Shown: positions 51,243 to 61,022, numbered from the stretch's first letter. The stretch is DNA of 64,000 nucleotides from Chromatiaceae bacterium (GCA_027078745.1 JALWWO010000002.1:1-64000), one strand, 5' to 3'. Made by a program: numbers and translations. Notes: a model not told the origin generated them from the letters alone.

Positions 51243-51260
51243 CTTCTCCCTTAGCTAGGG

Positions 51261-52718
51261 TTACTTCCCGGCGTGCTCCGCGCGCAACCGCTTCTCTTCC
51301 TCCAGGATGGTGTTGACCGCTGTCTTCAAAGGTGCCCAGCCGTACCAATGCATGTAATCATTGCTGACATGGAAGGCACCCTGGAAGGTGCGCTGGCGGT
51401 ACTCCAACATGATGAGATAGAGTTCCTGTTCAATCTTGGTCTTGGCCTCGTAGTACTGCAAGAGATCCGGTGCATAACGCCAGCCCTCCGGTACCTGTAA
51501 AATCCCATCCCGATAGAGTCCCTGAACCGCCGCGATGGCCTTGGCGAACTCGTGATCTGCCGCCTTGACGATCTCATCTGAGGCCTTGAAGTGGGCATCT
51601 ACAAAGCCCTTGGCATGGCATTGATTGCACTTCGCTTTCATCTGCTTGCGCAGCTCGTTGAATTCCTCCGGACCGCGAGCGGCCTGAGCCTGCACGACGA
51701 TTTCCACAAAGCGCTCGGTAGGTTGAAAGTTCGCATCTAGAATCCCCGCTGCTTGCAGAATCAAAGCCCGATCCAGGGTCCACTGGGGATCATCATCCAG
51801 ATCTATATAATGTCCTTCGGGCAACAGAGCGGCCAGCTTAGTCAGAGGTTCTTTCAGGGCAGGAGCTGCATCGATCAGTGCCAGCACATTCGACTTGGTG
51901 GGCAAGCGCAGCGCCAGGAAGCCCCAAGAAGTCTTGACCGCATGATCCCCTTCCATCATGTGGCAGTTCTGGCAAGTGGGCGCCCGCGCATCTTCCTCAT
52001 GCCCTTCGATGGCCCAGATGATGCCGTGCTTTGCCGAGCTGTACATCTCCCATTGGGGATGGTCGAACCCCATGTGGCAGTTCGAGCAGGCGCGAGGATC
52101 CTTAGCCTCCGATTTCTTAAAGGTGTGGCGGGTGTGGCAGGCATCGCACTGGGCATTCCCATAGCGGTATTTGGCGAGCTCTTTGCCGCCATCGTACTTC
52201 ACCGCTCCCATATTGCCATCGGTCACGCCCATCAAGCCCTTTTCACCGATCTTATGGCAGCCGGAGCAGCCTCGATAGCCCTCTTGCGCAATGGCTCCCG
52301 GTTGACCATGCCAAGCGATCTGGGATTTCATCACCATCCAGCCCAGATTGTGCTTCCCTTCCTTCATCTGTCTGGCCTGCTTTCGATGGCATTCTCCGCA
52401 GGTGTCTGCGGTGGGCATCTCCGCTTTAGCATAGTCCGTCATGCTAGTGTGGGTTTCGCCGTGGCAATCGTGGCACCGCACCCGATCCTCTTCCTGCTTA
52501 GGATTCGCATGGGGACTGTCCATGTATTGCTTGACGATGCCCGGCGTCACTTCCACATGGCATCCGAGGCATTCCTTTTGGACCTGTTGGTCCTCATCCA
52601 AAACCTTATTGCCCATCCCAGGCATGCCCGCCATGCCTGCCATCTGCGCGCTCGCACCGCCGAATGCGAAGTAGAGTACACAGGCCCCTAGGGCCGACCA
52701 AAGTTGTCGTTTTCTCAC
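51261..52718 (-). CDS. hao: Octahaem hydroxylamine oxidoreductase-family cytochrome c
   Basis: 485 residues with signal peptide (about 1-24) followed by a Met/Gly-rich segment MAGMAGMPGMG. Eight CXXCH motifs: 50-54, 82-86, 107-111, 151-155, 191-195, 211-215, 249-253 and one near 363-367 (KCNQCH). The pair 'CDACHTRHTF' and 'CSNCHMGFDH' is characteristic of the HAO family. A C-terminal 'FHVSNDYMHWYGWAPLK' is conserved in the family and contains two tyrosines; whether one cross-links to the catalytic haem, which separates hydroxylamine oxidation from nitrite-reducing homologues, cannot be settled here. No haoB or cycA gene is adjacent. Confidence 0.9.
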   Translation of the reverse strand: MRKRQLWSALGACVLYFAFGGASAQMAGMAGMPGMGNKVLDEDQQVQKECLGCHVEVTPGIVKQYMDSPHANPKQEEDRVRCHDCHGETHTSMTDYAKAEMPTADTCGECHRKQARQMKEGKHNLGWMVMKSQIAWHGQPGAIAQEGYRGCSGCHKIGEKGLMGVTDGNMGAVKYDGGKELAKYRYGNAQCDACHTRHTFKKSEAKDPRACSNCHMGFDHPQWEMYSSAKHGIIWAIEGHEEDARAPTCQNCHMMEGDHAVKTSWGFLALRLPTKSNVLALIDAAPALKEPLTKLAALLPEGHYIDLDDDPQWTLDRALILQAAGILDANFQPTERFVEIVVQAQAARGPEEFNELRKQMKAKCNQCHAKGFVDAHFKASDEIVKAADHEFAKAIAAVQGLYRDGILQVPEGWRYAPDLLQYYEAKTKIEQELYLIMLEYRQRTFQGAFHVSNDYMHWYGWAPLKTAVNTILEEEKRLRAEHAGK

Positions 52719-53442
52719 TTCTCCTCTCCTCGGTTAAAACTTCCCAGGGCGATACCCGGGAACAGAACAGGTGCACGAGGCACCGATCACAGCCTGATGA
52801 ACAAGGAACAAACAGATAGCGGGGTGGTACGGCAGACCCCCTGGTTCTTCTTATAGTGCATAGCCGTATCATTGATCTAAGGCATTGTATTTGATAATCC
52901 GCAATGAATAAAAGTCTATTGTAAATTCTCTCCTGGATCTTCCGAAGATCAGCAGTGCGATTGGGCGAGAACTTTCCCAGATCCCTGACTCCCTAGGGGC
53001 TTGGGATCACTCCCAAGACGAGCACTAGCGATGGCTGCCAATGGGTTAATGGGTTCTTCCGCGCGTGCATCGCAGGCCACCGATTACTAGGGGAAACGCC
53101 GGATTGGCCATGGCTGCAGAAGGGGACGAAACACCTATCTTGCCGGCGCATTCCCGAGATGGTGCCGAAGTAGTCGGATGGAGTGGGGCTTATTTAGGCA
53201 ACCCGTCTGAAACAGGCGGCAACCCAGGAGGATCTGTCCGGGTTGCAGTGCACCTTCACCGAATCCAAGGCATCTGAACTTGCCAGCGGGAACAATCGCG
53301 CGCTGGTAACCGCTCAGTTCCGCAGTCCGGGTTTCTCTCAGCAGAAGGCGCCGGATGGCCCGGGGGGAGGACAAAATGAGGGAACCACCATGAAAGCCTT
53401 TTCCCAAAGCCTCAACGGCATCAAGACTGCCAGGGAGGATGA
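52719..53442. other. Upstream region of the HAO-like gene, largely non-coding
   Basis: Contains the AT-rich promoter zone of the HAO-like gene (about 52850-52930) with an FNR-like site, then GC-rich sequence in which several short frames run on both strands with no recognised product. The right part (about 53065-53442) may include decayed 5' sequence of the cytochrome fragment that follows. Confidence 0.5.
52891..52904 (-). promoter_or_regulatory. Weak FNR-like site upstream of the HAO-like gene
   Basis: TTGCG-GATT-ATCAA on the minus strand matches 8 of 10 conserved FNR/DNR positions. It lies 173 bp upstream of the start codon, rather far, so the assignment is tentative. Confidence 0.35.
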
Positions 53443-53706
53443 CCGCTGGCCGGATGCAGAAAAGTCAGAAGCAGTGCTGCGCGACCCACTCCAACAGCTC
53501 AGTGCTGCAGTGTTTGTCATCGGAATGGCACAGCCCAAAGGCCGCTATTGGGGGAATCCTCCCAAGCCCTGCTCAGGGAATTGGAACAGGCAATTCATGT
53601 GCGAGATGCGCAGAGGCAGCTTGGTATGATCGCCGTCCGGGTCTGTGCCCGCTGCCATGGCATTCATCGGATTCTTTCAGATCTGCAGCGCGCACATTTT
53701 TCCTAG
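53443..53706 (+). pseudogene. Cytochrome c (c553/NirC-like) gene fragment
   Basis: A plus-strand frame without a good start codon encodes about 87 residues with haem-binding CSVCH at 53506-53520, followed by 'NGTAQRPLLGESSQALLREL', a Met-containing 'QLGMIAV' and 'LSDLQRAHFS' before the stop. That order (CxxCH, P-x-L-x-G, L-x-x-x-L, M, L-S-D) is that of small class I cytochromes c. A second CXXCH (CARCH) lies at 53644-53658. There is no signal peptide in frame; an upstream stop at 53440 and other-frame coding suggest decay or a frameshift. It ends 4 nt from dnaJ. Confidence 0.5.
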
Positions 53707-53709
53707 CGT

Positions 53710-54828
53710 TCAAAAGCCCATCTTTTCGAAGAACTTTTTGACCCCATCCAGCCAAGAACCGCAGTGGGGATTGTGCTTGTTCCCCCCTTCGGAAACGGAT
53801 CGGTCGAACTCCCGCAGCAGTTCTTTCTGGCGCTCGGTGAGGTTGACCGGCGTTTCCACCACCACCCGGCAGATGAGATCCCCCACAGGCCCCCCCCGCA
53901 CTGGTTTCACGCCTTTGCCGCGGATGCGGAACATCTTTCCTGTTTGGGTACCTGGGGGAATGCGCAACATTACTTTGCCGTCCAAAGTGGGTACAGGGAG
54001 CTCTCCTCCTAGCGCAGCGGTTGCAAAGCTGATGGGCACTTCGCAAAAGAGATGGTTCTCTTCGCGGGTGAAGATAGGATGGGGTTCTACCTGAACTTGC
54101 ACATAGAGATCTCCCGCCGGCCCACCCCGTTCCCCGGGCGCGCCCTCGCCGGGAATTCGGATGCGATCCCCCGTATCCACGCCGGCGGGAATGCGCACGG
54201 ATAGGGTCTTCCGGTCTTCTAGCTTCCCTCGGCCTCGACAGCGGGGGCAAGGATCTTCAATGAGTTGTCCGGAACCTTGGCATCGGGGGCAAGTCTGCTG
54301 AATAGAGAAGAATCCTTGCTGGACCCGAACTTGCCCAATCCCCCCACAAGTAGTGCAAGTTCTGGGGCGGCTGCCCGCCCGAGCGCCGGAGCCCGCGCAA
54401 TGATGACAGTCCACCAGGGTGGGAATACGAATTTTGACTTCTGTGCCTGCTACCGCTTCTTCCAGAGTCAGGGAGAGATCATAGCGAAGATCCGCCCCCC
54501 GATGGGCACGACTGCCCCCAGCCCGCCCGAAGATATCTCCGAAGACATCGTTGAAGATATCGCTGAACCCCCCAGCTCCTGGCCCAGTTCCAAAACCCCC
54601 GGCACCCTCCACTCCCGCATGGCCGAATTGGTCATAGGCGGAGCGCTTTTTGGGATCGCTGAGCACCTCATAGGCTTCCTTAACTTCCTTGAAACGCTGT
54701 TCTGCCTCCTTACCTGGGTTGCGGTCCGGATGATATTTCATGGCCAAGCGGCGGTAAGCCTTTTTGATATCAGCCTCGCTCGCGTTACGGCTCAGGCCGA
54801 GGACCTCGTAGTAATCGCGTTTAGACAT
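53710..54828 (-). CDS. dnaJ: Chaperone DnaJ
   Basis: 372 residues: J domain (about 1-70, HPD at YHPDRNPG), Gly/Phe-rich region, and zinc-finger domain with four CxxCxGxG repeats ([32 protein letters not shown]), then the substrate-binding C-domain. Stimulates DnaK ATPase. Last gene of hrcA-grpE-dnaK-dnaJ, separated from dnaK by an internal terminator-like hairpin. Confidence 0.98.
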   Translation of the reverse strand: MSKRDYYEVLGLSRNASEADIKKAYRRLAMKYHPDRNPGKEAEQRFKEVKEAYEVLSDPKKRSAYDQFGHAGVEGAGGFGTGPGAGGFSDIFNDVFGDIFGRAGGSRAHRGADLRYDLSLTLEEAVAGTEVKIRIPTLVDCHHCAGSGARAGSRPRTCTTCGGIGQVRVQQGFFSIQQTCPRCQGSGQLIEDPCPRCRGRGKLEDRKTLSVRIPAGVDTGDRIRIPGEGAPGERGGPAGDLYVQVQVEPHPIFTREENHLFCEVPISFATAALGGELPVPTLDGKVMLRIPPGTQTGKMFRIRGKGVKPVRGGPVGDLICRVVVETPVNLTERQKELLREFDRSVSEGGNKHNPHCGSWLDGVKKFFEKMGF

Positions 54829-54867
54829 GACTCCGGTTCAACGTAGAGGCGAAGCAATTCCCAAAAC

Positions 54868-54902
54868 AAAAAATGGCGCATGGGCTTCTCACCCATACGC
54901 CA
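54868..54902 (-). terminator. Intercistronic terminator/attenuator between dnaK and dnaJ
   Basis: On the minus strand: stem TGGCGTATGGG / CCCATGCGCCA (one G-T pair), 7-nt loop, then six U residues. It should reduce dnaJ transcripts relative to dnaK. Confidence 0.85.
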
Positions 54903-54917
54903 GCCGATTGAAGCAGC

Positions 54918-56867
54918 CTAGCGTTTGTCGTCCTTGACCTCTTCGAATTCTGCGTCCACCACATCATCGCTGCCTGCGCTGGACGATCCGCCGGCACCGG
55001 TTCCCGCAGTATGGCCAGCTGCTCCTGTGCTAGCACTCTGACCCGCCTGTTGTTGTCCATAAAGCCGTTCGGCCATCTTCGCGGAGGCTTCGCTCAAGGC
55101 CTTGGTAGCGGACTCGATGCGCCCCTTGTCATCGCCCTTCATAGCTTCTTCCAACTGCTTGATGGCGGACTCAATGCGTTCCTTCTCATTGGCATCCAAC
55201 TTGTCGCCCAGCTGTTCCATGGATTTGCGGGTGCTGTGGATGAGGGTATCCGCCTGGTTCCGTGCGGCCACCAATTCTTGGAACCGGCGGTCTTCCTCAG
55301 CATGGGCTTCCGCGTCCTTGATCATGCGCTCGATCTCTTCCTCAGAGAGGCCGGAGGACGCTTTGATGACGATGGATTGTTCCTTTCCGGTGGCCTTGTC
55401 CTTAGCGGAAACGTTCAGGATGCCGTTCGCATCGATGTCGAACTTCACCTCGATCTGCGGCACACCGCGGGGCGCGGGGGGAATATCTGTGAGATCGAAC
55501 CGACCCAAGGATTTGTTGGCAGAAGCCTGTTCCCGTTCTCCCTGCAGCACGTGAACGGTCACCGCTGTCTGGTTGTCCTCTGCCGTGGAGAAGATTTGGC
55601 TGGCTGAAGTGGGAATGGTGGTGTTCTTCTCGATGAGCTTGGTCATCACGCCGCCCAGGGTCTCGATGCCCAGGGACAGGGGCGTCACGTCCAGCAACAG
55701 CACGTCTTTGACCTGACCGCCGAGCACACCGCCTTGGATAGCAGCACCGATGGCCACCGCCTCATCGGGGTTCACATCCTTGCGCGGTGCCTTGCCGAAG
55801 AATTCCTCCACCTTGGCTTGGACCATAGGCATGCGGGTCTGACCCCCCACCAAGATCACTTCGCTGATTTCGCCTGCACCGATGCCCGCATCCTTGAGGG
55901 CGGTGCGGCAGGGATCGATGGTTCGTTCCACCAGATCTTCCACCAGGGATTCCAGCTTAGCCCGCGTCAGCTTCATATTGAGATGCTTGGGCCCGCTGGC
56001 ATCTGCGGTGATATAGGGCAGATTGATGTCTGTCTGCTGGCTAGAGCTCAATTCGATCTTCGCTTTTTCCGCCGCTTCCTTGAGGCGCTGCAGGGCCAGG
56101 GGATCATTGTGCAAATCCACCCCCTGTTCCTTTTTGAACTCGCTGGCGAGCCAATCGATGATCCGCAGATCGAAATCTTCCCCACCTAGAAAGGTATCCC
56201 CGTTGGTGGACAGCACTTCGAATTGATGTTCCCCCTCGATCTCTGTGATCTCGATGATAGAGATATCGAAGGTACCCCCGCCCAGATCGTAGACCGCAAC
56301 TTTCTGGTCCCCCCGCTTCTTGTCCATGCCATAGGCCAGGGCGGCGGCGGTAGGCTCATTGATGATGCGCTTCACCTCAAGGCCAGCGATGCGCCCGGCA
56401 TCCTTAGTGGCCTGGCGCTGGGAATCGTTGAAATAGGCAGGCACCGTGATGACCGCTTCCTTGACCTCTTCCCCTAGGTAGTCCTCAGCGGTCTTCTTCA
56501 TCTTTTGCAAGACTTTGGCCGAAATCTCTGGCGGCGCCATCTTCCGGCCGTTGACCTCCACCCAGGCATCTCCGTTGTCTGCGGGCACGATCTTATAGGG
56601 CACCATGTCCATGTCCCGCTTGACCACCGGATCATCATAGCGGCGGCCGATCAAACGCTTGATGGCGAACAGCGTATTTTTGGGATTCGTGACCGCCTGG
56701 CGCTTGGCGGACTGACCCACCAGGATTTCCCCATCGCTGGTATAGGCGATGATAGAAGGGGTGGTCCGATCTCCCTCTGCGTTCTCGATCACTCGGGCCT
56801 GCTTGCCTTCCATAACGGCGACGCAGGAATTGGTCGTACCCAGATCGATACCGATGATTTTTCCCAT
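54918..56867 (-). CDS. dnaK: Chaperone DnaK
   Basis: 649 residues: Hsp70 ATPase domain starting [20 protein letters not shown], with [14 protein letters not shown] and the EEVD-less bacterial C-tail rich in Gly/Ala/Ser, ending [12 protein letters not shown]. Central cytosolic folding chaperone with DnaJ and GrpE. A sigma32-like promoter lies 57 bp upstream, so it may be transcribed on its own as well as from the hrcA promoter. Confidence 0.98.
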   Translation of the reverse strand: MGKIIGIDLGTTNSCVAVMEGKQARVIENAEGDRTTPSIIAYTSDGEILVGQSAKRQAVTNPKNTLFAIKRLIGRRYDDPVVKRDMDMVPYKIVPADNGDAWVEVNGRKMAPPEISAKVLQKMKKTAEDYLGEEVKEAVITVPAYFNDSQRQATKDAGRIAGLEVKRIINEPTAAALAYGMDKKRGDQKVAVYDLGGGTFDISIIEITEIEGEHQFEVLSTNGDTFLGGEDFDLRIIDWLASEFKKEQGVDLHNDPLALQRLKEAAEKAKIELSSSQQTDINLPYITADASGPKHLNMKLTRAKLESLVEDLVERTIDPCRTALKDAGIGAGEISEVILVGGQTRMPMVQAKVEEFFGKAPRKDVNPDEAVAIGAAIQGGVLGGQVKDVLLLDVTPLSLGIETLGGVMTKLIEKNTTIPTSASQIFSTAEDNQTAVTVHVLQGEREQASANKSLGRFDLTDIPPAPRGVPQIEVKFDIDANGILNVSAKDKATGKEQSIVIKASSGLSEEEIERMIKDAEAHAEEDRRFQELVAARNQADTLIHSTRKSMEQLGDKLDANEKERIESAIKQLEEAMKGDDKGRIESATKALSEASAKMAERLYGQQQAGQSASTGAAGHTAGTGAGGSSSAGSDDVVDAEFEEVKDDKR

Positions 56868-56923
56868 GATATTTGCTCTCCAAAGTGAATTTTTCAGCGC
56901 CGGCAGCGCTTTGCTAGCGACTC

Positions 56924-56952
56924 AGTTGGGGTAAAACCCTGTATTTTTCAAG
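56924..56952 (-). promoter_or_regulatory. Sigma32-like heat-shock promoter upstream of dnaK
   Basis: Minus strand CTTGAAA-N14-CCCCAACT, close to the E. coli sigma32 consensus (CTTGAAA, 11-16 nt, CCCCATNT). Located in the 97-bp grpE-dnaK gap. Confidence 0.78.
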
Positions 56953-56964
56953 CCTGTCTCCTGT

Positions 56965-57576
56965 CTAGCCGGCGCTCGACACGACGACCATAGCCGGACG
57001 CACCAGACGACCGTTGAGGAGATAGCCCTTCTGGATGACCTCGACCACGGTGTTCGGCGGCACATCGGAACGGGGTTGCAGGGTCATCGCCTGATGATAT
57101 TCCGGGTCGAAGGGTTGTCCCTGAGGATCAATGGCTTCCACCCCGAACTTACCCATGACATCCTTCAGCAGCTTCAGGGTCAGTTCTGTACCTTCTCGGA
57201 GCTTTTGCACATCAGCTTTCTCATCCTGAGCCGCCTGATGACCGAGTTCCAAGCTATCCCAAACTGGAAGCAACTCCTTGACAAAGTTATCCAAGGCGAA
57301 TTTGTGGGCTTTTTCCAATTCGCCCGCATGGCGCCGTCGCAGGTTCTCCATCTCCGCTTGAGCGCGCAACAGCTGTTCCCAATGGGCATTCGCCTTGGCC
57401 TGTACCGCTTCCAGCTGGGATTGCAGAGAGGCTTCTGAGGATTCCGATGAAGCTCCCGCCTGCGTCTCCGGAGATTCCGGCGGGATCTGGGGTTCCGCTT
57501 GCTTTTCTTCCTTCAGCTCGGTTTCCGCACCCTGCGCCGAAGGCGCAGTACGGTCCAACTCTTGTTCTGTGCTCAT
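56965..57576 (-). CDS. grpE: Nucleotide exchange factor GrpE
   Basis: 203 residues: acidic, Glu/Ala/Ser-rich N-terminus, long coiled-coil (about 50-120), C-terminal beta domain with 'PNTVVEVIQKGYLLNGRLVRPAMVVVS'-type end. Releases ADP from DnaK. ATG at 57576 has a strong GGAGGT site five bases away, better than ATG at 57603. It lies directly after hrcA. Confidence 0.97.
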   Translation of the reverse strand: MSTEQELDRTAPSAQGAETELKEEKQAEPQIPPESPETQAGASSESSEASLQSQLEAVQAKANAHWEQLLRAQAEMENLRRRHAGELEKAHKFALDNFVKELLPVWDSLELGHQAAQDEKADVQKLREGTELTLKLLKDVMGKFGVEAIDPQGQPFDPEYHQAMTLQPRSDVPPNTVVEVIQKGYLLNGRLVRPAMVVVSSAG

Positions 57577-57619
57577 ACGCACCTCCAAACTCTTCGTTTG
57601 CAAAAAAGGCTGATGCCGA

Positions 57620-58684
57620 TCATCGCTCGTATTCCTTTAGGGCGGCCCCCAGGAGCTTGGCTGTCACATCAACGATGGGAATAACACGAGGATAGTTCAT
57701 TCGGGCCGGACCGATGACGCCGAGCACACCGACCACCTGATCGCCGGCTTGATAGGGTGCGGTGACCAGACTACAGGGTTCTAGCAACTCGTAGCCAGAT
57801 TCCTCCCCGATAAAGATCTGCACGCCCTCCGCTGCGATGCAGCGATCCAAGAGGTGGAGAATCTGCCGCTTCTCCGTGAAAGCATCGAAAAGCTGTTTGA
57901 GCTTTTCTAGATCTCCCAACTCCCGATATTCCATCAAGTTGGTCTGGCCGGCGATATAGCAATCGTCTTGGGGATCTGCTGCAGCGAGAACCTGCTTGGC
58001 CATCTGCAGGGCACGCCTCATCAATCGGTCCATGCGATCTTGGGCTGAGCGCAGCTCTTCCCACAATTGTTTGCGCACAGCGTGCAGTTCCTGCCCTAAA
58101 AACTGTTCGTTGAGATAGTTTGCCGCCTGTTCCAGCTGAGCGGGGCTATAGGGTTCATCTGTGTGCAGGATCCGATTGTGCACCTCCCCCTCATCGGTCA
58201 CCAGGATCGCCAACACCTTGGTGCCCGAGAGGGATAGAAATTCGATCTGCCGAAAGGCATTGTGCGTTCGTCTGGGCAGCATAACCACCCCCACCAGATG
58301 GGTGACTCGAGAGAGCCATTGGCTGGCGGATTCCACGAGGGCCATGGGGTCTTCCAGATGGGCGAAGCGATGCCGAATGGCTTCGATTTCCGCGGGTTCC
58401 AAGGGACGCACGGTCAGCAGGGAATCGAGGAAAAGGCGGTAGCCAGAAACCGTAGGCACGCGACCAGCCGAAGTGTGAGGGGAAGACACCAGGCCCATTT
58501 CCTCCAGATCCGCCATCACATTGCGCACGGTGGCAGGGCTGAGATCCAGGCCCGCATCGCGTGCCAGGGTTCGGGAACCCACCGGCTGCCCATCCCGCAG
58601 ATAGCGTTCGATGAGCACCTTGAGAAAATACAAGGCGCGCTCGCTGATCTGGGTATTGCCGATCTTCCGATGACGGGTGCTCAC
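57620..58684 (-). CDS. hrcA: Heat-inducible repressor HrcA
   Basis: 354 residues: N-terminal winged helix (about 10-75, 'RTLARDAGLDLSPATVRNVM'), GAF-like middle, C-terminal HrcA region with 'GVLGVIGPARMNYPRVIPIV'. Represses heat-shock genes by binding CIRCE. Its own operon carries a perfect CIRCE 33 nt upstream, so it is autoregulated. Confidence 0.97.
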   Translation of the reverse strand: MSTRHRKIGNTQISERALYFLKVLIERYLRDGQPVGSRTLARDAGLDLSPATVRNVMADLEEMGLVSSPHTSAGRVPTVSGYRLFLDSLLTVRPLEPAEIEAIRHRFAHLEDPMALVESASQWLSRVTHLVGVVMLPRRTHNAFRQIEFLSLSGTKVLAILVTDEGEVHNRILHTDEPYSPAQLEQAANYLNEQFLGQELHAVRKQLWEELRSAQDRMDRLMRRALQMAKQVLAAADPQDDCYIAGQTNLMEYRELGDLEKLKQLFDAFTEKRQILHLLDRCIAAEGVQIFIGEESGYELLEPCSLVTAPYQAGDQVVGVLGVIGPARMNYPRVIPIVDVTAKLLGAALKEYER

Positions 58685-58717
58685 GGTATTCCCGGAATAT
58701 CTGGGTTGCAGTTCATG

Positions 58718-58744
58718 TTAGCACTCTAGCTTAGAGAGTGCTAA
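58718..58744. promoter_or_regulatory. CIRCE operator
   Basis: TTAGCACTC-N9-GAGTGCTAA, a perfect match to the consensus, downstream of the -10 element of the hrcA promoter and so placed to block transcription start. nadK is divergent, with its start 105 bp away, and could also feel the repressor. Confidence 0.98.
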
Positions 58745-58749
58745 TCCGC

Positions 58750-58778
58750 AATATAGGTATTCCCCAAATCGGGGTCAA
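58750..58778 (-). promoter_or_regulatory. Sigma70-type promoter of hrcA-grpE-dnaK-dnaJ
   Basis: Minus strand TTGACC (58773-58778), 17-bp spacer, TATATT (58750-58755). CIRCE begins 5 bp after the -10 element. Confidence 0.85.
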
Positions 58779-58849
58779 GATTGGCCCTCAGTTGGCGGGC
58801 ACGACGGGACGTGCTAATTTTCCGCTCCGTCCGGGAGTCAGGATTCGAT

Positions 58850-59734
58850 ATGGCAAACTTTCACACAGTTGCGCTTTTGGGCAAGCGGGGCGAGACAGAA
58901 CGAGTGCGGGACACCATCATCCGGCTTACAGATTTCCTGCGCCGGCAGCGGATTCAAATCTACTATGACCCAGTGGCGGCTGCGCTGCTCGATCTCTCAG
59001 AAGGGCAAGTAGTGGATTATGCGGAGATGGGTTCTCGCTGCGATCTGGCCATCGTAGTGGGCGGGGACGGCACTTTGCTCGGGGCTGCCCGAGCGCTAGC
59101 CAGTTCTGCGTTGCCTCTGCTGGGCATTAACCTGGGCCATTTGGGCTTTCTCACCGATATTTCCCCGGATGGCATGGAAGTTCTATTGGAACGCATTCTG
59201 CTTGGAGAAGCGGACACGGAAGAACGCTTCTTGCTGTCCGCTCGAATCGATGGGGGGGAACCCTTGCTCGCCCTCAACGATGTGGTGATCCATCGGTGGA
59301 ACACAGCCCGAATGATCGCCTTGGAGACGATCATCGACGGGCGCTTCGTCAACCTACAGCATTCCGACGGTCTGATCATCGCCACCCCCACGGGTTCCAC
59401 CGCCTATGCCCTTTCCGGCGGCGGTCCTCTGTTGCATCCTACCCTGGAAGCCATCGCCCTGGTGCCCATCTGTCCCCACACCCTCAGCAACCGGCCCCTA
59501 GTGGTCCGCAGCAGCAGCCGGATCGAGATCCGCGTCTGCAATCATCAGGAAGATCAGGTGCACATCACTTGCGACGGTCAGATGGATTTCGCCCTCTCCC
59601 CCGGAGCAAGCCTGCGCATCGAACGCTATCCTTATCCCATCCGCCTGTTGCATCCCAAGGGACACGATTATTACGAAATCCTTCGGGCCAAGCTCGGATG
59701 GGGCGGTCATCTGCCCGGCCGTCCCTCATGCTAA
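58850..59734 (+). CDS. nadK: NAD kinase
   Basis: 294 residues. Phosphorylates NAD to NADP. GGDGTLLGAARA (active-site GGDG) and 'TPTGSTAYALSGGGPLLHP' are intact. The frame upstream to 58781 crosses the promoter region; ATG at 58850 gives the usual length and N-terminus 'FHTVALLGKRG'. It is followed by an overlapping (ATGCTAA) recN start, as in many gammaproteobacteria, but recN is truncated. Confidence 0.97.
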   Translation: MANFHTVALLGKRGETERVRDTIIRLTDFLRRQRIQIYYDPVAAALLDLSEGQVVDYAEMGSRCDLAIVVGGDGTLLGAARALASSALPLLGINLGHLGFLTDISPDGMEVLLERILLGEADTEERFLLSARIDGGEPLLALNDVVIHRWNTARMIALETIIDGRFVNLQHSDGLIIATPTGSTAYALSGGGPLLHPTLEAIALVPICPHTLSNRPLVVRSSSRIEIRVCNHQEDQVHITCDGQMDFALSPGASLRIERYPYPIRLLHPKGHDYYEILRAKLGWGGHLPGRPSC

Positions 59735-59847
59735 GTCATCTCTTCCTCCGAGATCTCGCCATCCATCGCCTGGCACTCTGCTTTTCCCCTGGGCTCACCG
59801 TCCTCACCGGTGAGACAGCGGTACGAAGAGGACTCCAAAAACGCTAG
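59728..59847 (+). pseudogene. recN: Truncated recN (5' remnant)
   Basis: 39 codons. The first 31 residues have the RecN N-terminal pattern: MLSHLFLRDLAIHRL, then FSPGLTVLTGET, which is where RecN continues GAGKS (Walker A). After GET the sequence is unrelated (AVRRGLQKR) and stops. The ATG overlaps the nadK stop in the expected place, and fur follows 35 bp on. So nearly the whole of recN (about 550 codons in a normal gene) is missing at its usual locus. Confidence 0.82.
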
Positions 59848-59881
59848 CCCATGTCCAGGGGATGATCGCGAGAATCCTAGC

Positions 59882-60304
59882 TCAGTGAGATTCTTCTCGG
59901 CGGCAGCGGGCACAGCGGCCGTAAATCACCAAGGCATGATCTTCGATGCTGAACTGATACCGCTTTGCAACCGCCCGTTGCCGCGCTTCGATCTGAGGAT
60001 CGAAGAATTCCACCACCTGACCGCACTGCACGCAGATCAGATGGTCATGGTGCTCTCCCCGATTCAGCTCGAAGACGGATTGCCCCCCCTCGAAATGATG
60101 GCGGCAGACCAGACCAGCTACTTCGAATTGAGTGAGCACTCGATACACCGTGGCTAACCCGATCTCTTCCCCTCGCCGAAGCAATTCTTTATAGATATCT
60201 TCAGCACTTAGGTGACGCTGCTCACTGGACTCCAGGATAGCGAGAATCTTCACACGGGGATGGGTGATCTTGAGTCCCGCTTGCTTGATCTGTTGATGTG
60301 CCAT
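59882..60304 (-). CDS. fur: Ferric uptake regulator Fur
   Basis: 140 residues: winged-helix DNA-binding domain (about 1-82) and dimer/metal domain with HHDHLICVQCG (about 86-96) and the second CxxC (CARC). Iron-responsive repressor. Divergent from bamE, the classical gammaproteobacterial arrangement. Confidence 0.97.
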   Translation of the reverse strand: MAHQQIKQAGLKITHPRVKILAILESSEQRHLSAEDIYKELLRRGEEIGLATVYRVLTQFEVAGLVCRHHFEGGQSVFELNRGEHHDHLICVQCGQVVEFFDPQIEARQRAVAKRYQFSIEDHALVIYGRCARCRREESH

Positions 60305-60539
60305 CGGCCCTCGCGTCCTGACTGATTGTAGGTCGGTCTAGAGACCCGCTCAGCCCTTTTTTGCTTCACTGCGATCCCAGGCGATACTGGCTGGATCGAT
60401 TGGGCTCATTGTATCGCTAAATGCAGGTCTATGAATTATTTGGAACCAATTGAATCCGTGGACGGGCTGCTTCAGAGCGAGGATTCCGGGAAAGGGGTAC
60501 GATATGATGCGAACGGATCGCTTTCAAGAACGGCAGCCC

Positions 60540-61022
60540 ATGCAGAAACTCTTCGCCTTGATCACCTTGGGCGGTGCTTTAGTCCTGGTTGGATGCGCCC
60601 ATCGGGAACCCGATCCTCGCTATCGGGAATCGATCCTATCCGATTTGCCCTTCGTGTACCGGATGACCGTGCAGCAGGGCAATCTGGTCACAGAGGAGAT
60701 GATCGACCAGCTCCAGCCGGGCATGACCAAAATGCAGGTACGCTATCTATTGGGCACGCCGATGTTGGTGGACCTCTTCCACACGAACCGTTGGTACTAC
60801 ACGTACACGATCCAGCGCGGGCATGCCCCTATGGAAAAACGACCTCTCGTTGTTTACTTCGAGGGGGATGCACTCGCCCGCATAGCGGGCTATCTTCAGC
60901 CAGACCCTCAACGGGCTGCGATGCGGGAACCACAAGCGCTGATCGTCAGCGTGCCGGATTGGCAGGGGAAACCAGGTTTTCTCAAACGGGCCTTGGATTT
61001 TATAGGTTTGAGAGAAAAGTAA
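60540..61022 (+). CDS. bamE: Outer-membrane assembly lipoprotein BamE
   Basis: 160 residues with lipoprotein signal ending LVGC (Cys about 19). The SmpA/BamE fold is marked by 'VTEEMIDQLQPGMTKMQVRY', 'LLGTP' and 'RWYYTY'. Subunit of the BAM complex for outer-membrane protein insertion. A C-terminal tail beyond the core is longer than in E. coli BamE. An in-frame ATG at 60504 would give a longer pre-sequence; 60540 better fits a signal peptide. Confidence 0.93.
   Translation: MQKLFALITLGGALVLVGCAHREPDPRYRESILSDLPFVYRMTVQQGNLVTEEMIDQLQPGMTKMQVRYLLGTPMLVDLFHTNRWYYTYTIQRGHAPMEKRPLVVYFEGDALARIAGYLQPDPQRAAMREPQALIVSVPDWQGKPGFLKRALDFIGLREK

Noticed and set aside
51753-52691. 312-codon plus-strand open frame
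   Set aside because: Antisense shadow of the HAO-like gene.
53644-53658. Second haem site (CARCH) as proof of a dihaem cytochrome
   Set aside because: The spacing to CSVCH (46 codons) is too short for c4-type dihaem proteins, and the region aligns better with the Met-ligand end of a monohaem domain, so CARCH may be fortuitous.
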